Origin: Victivallales bacterium
Lineage (GTDB): Bacteria > Verrucomicrobiota > Lentisphaeria > Oligosphaerales > Oligosphaeraceae
Assembly (NCBI GenBank): GCA_900771165.1
Contig: CAAGMX010000480.1
Span: 1-7,003, forward strand
DNA length: 7,003 nucleotides
Direction: 5' to 3'
A program made the position numbers and the translations under genes. This document shows positions 6,972-7,003 of the stretch, in pieces; position 1 is the stretch's first letter; the number at the start of each line of letters is the position of its first letter. The notes beneath the pieces were generated by a model. The model ran no database searches. It was not told the DNA's origin and was given only the letters and a program-made list of their open reading frames with translations.

Positions 6972-7003
6972 AGATCGGAAGAGCACACGTCTGAACTCCA
7001 GTC
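6972..7003 (+). other. Illumina TruSeq adapter (right end)
   Basis: The sequence begins AGATCGGAAGAGCACACGTC and continues with 12 more bases of the TruSeq 3' adapter. It is synthetic. Translated on the minus strand it yields the peptide MCSSDL (from a GTG at 6988), and on the plus strand EIGRAHV. Both are known signatures of adapter contamination in predicted proteins. Confidence 0.97.

Noticed and set aside
5213..6994. A 593-codon open frame on the plus strand opposite ilvD
   Set aside because: It is Gly/His/Ala-rich, has no known motif, and runs into the adapter, ending EIGRAHV. The opposite strand is an unmistakable IlvD.

Overview
The window is a GC-rich bacterial chromosomal fragment carrying four host genes on the minus strand and one insertion sequence (IS) read on the plus strand. 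Both ends are synthetic: bases 1-12 are the end of the common Illumina adapter and 6972-7003 are the start of the TruSeq read-1 3' adapter. Genuine DNA therefore runs from 13 to 6971. A 7 kb insert bracketed by adapters in library orientation suggests a synthetic long read or a contig built from untrimmed reads. The adapters truncate one gene and create false peptide ends in open frames. The host could be a Firmicutes-like or other gut or anaerobic bacterium, judging from the IlvD and DUF815 sequences, but I cannot assign a phylum. Most host genes lack a clear Shine-Dalgarno (SD) sequence.

Right to left on the minus strand, the first gene is ilvD (dihydroxy-acid dehydratase, complete once the adapter-derived N-terminus is removed). 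A 28 bp gap separates it from a DUF815-type P-loop ATPase. A further 53 bp separates that from a ten-helix DMT/EamA-type transporter. The tight spacing and shared strand suggest one transcription unit, although only the dehydratase has a known pathway role (valine, isoleucine, leucine and pantothenate precursors). At the left end lies the N-terminal portion of an Opp/Dpp-type ABC transporter ATPase, cut off by the adapter just after Walker B.

The intergenic space between transporter and ATPase gene holds an IS of about 2 kb (810-2797). It encodes a small HARE-HTH-like winged-helix protein translationally coupled to a 467-residue DDE transposase with a perfect IS4-type Y-R-E-K signature. Its ends share a 19 bp terminal block and a 15 bp inner block. 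These are contiguous on the left and separated by 11 bp, about one helical turn, on the right. Directly outside each tip is a perfect hairpin of identical geometry (7 bp stem, TT loop) but different sequence, and short complementary arms lie beyond the hairpins. This end architecture and the two-gene layout are the most notable features. I found no tRNA, rRNA or CRISPR array.
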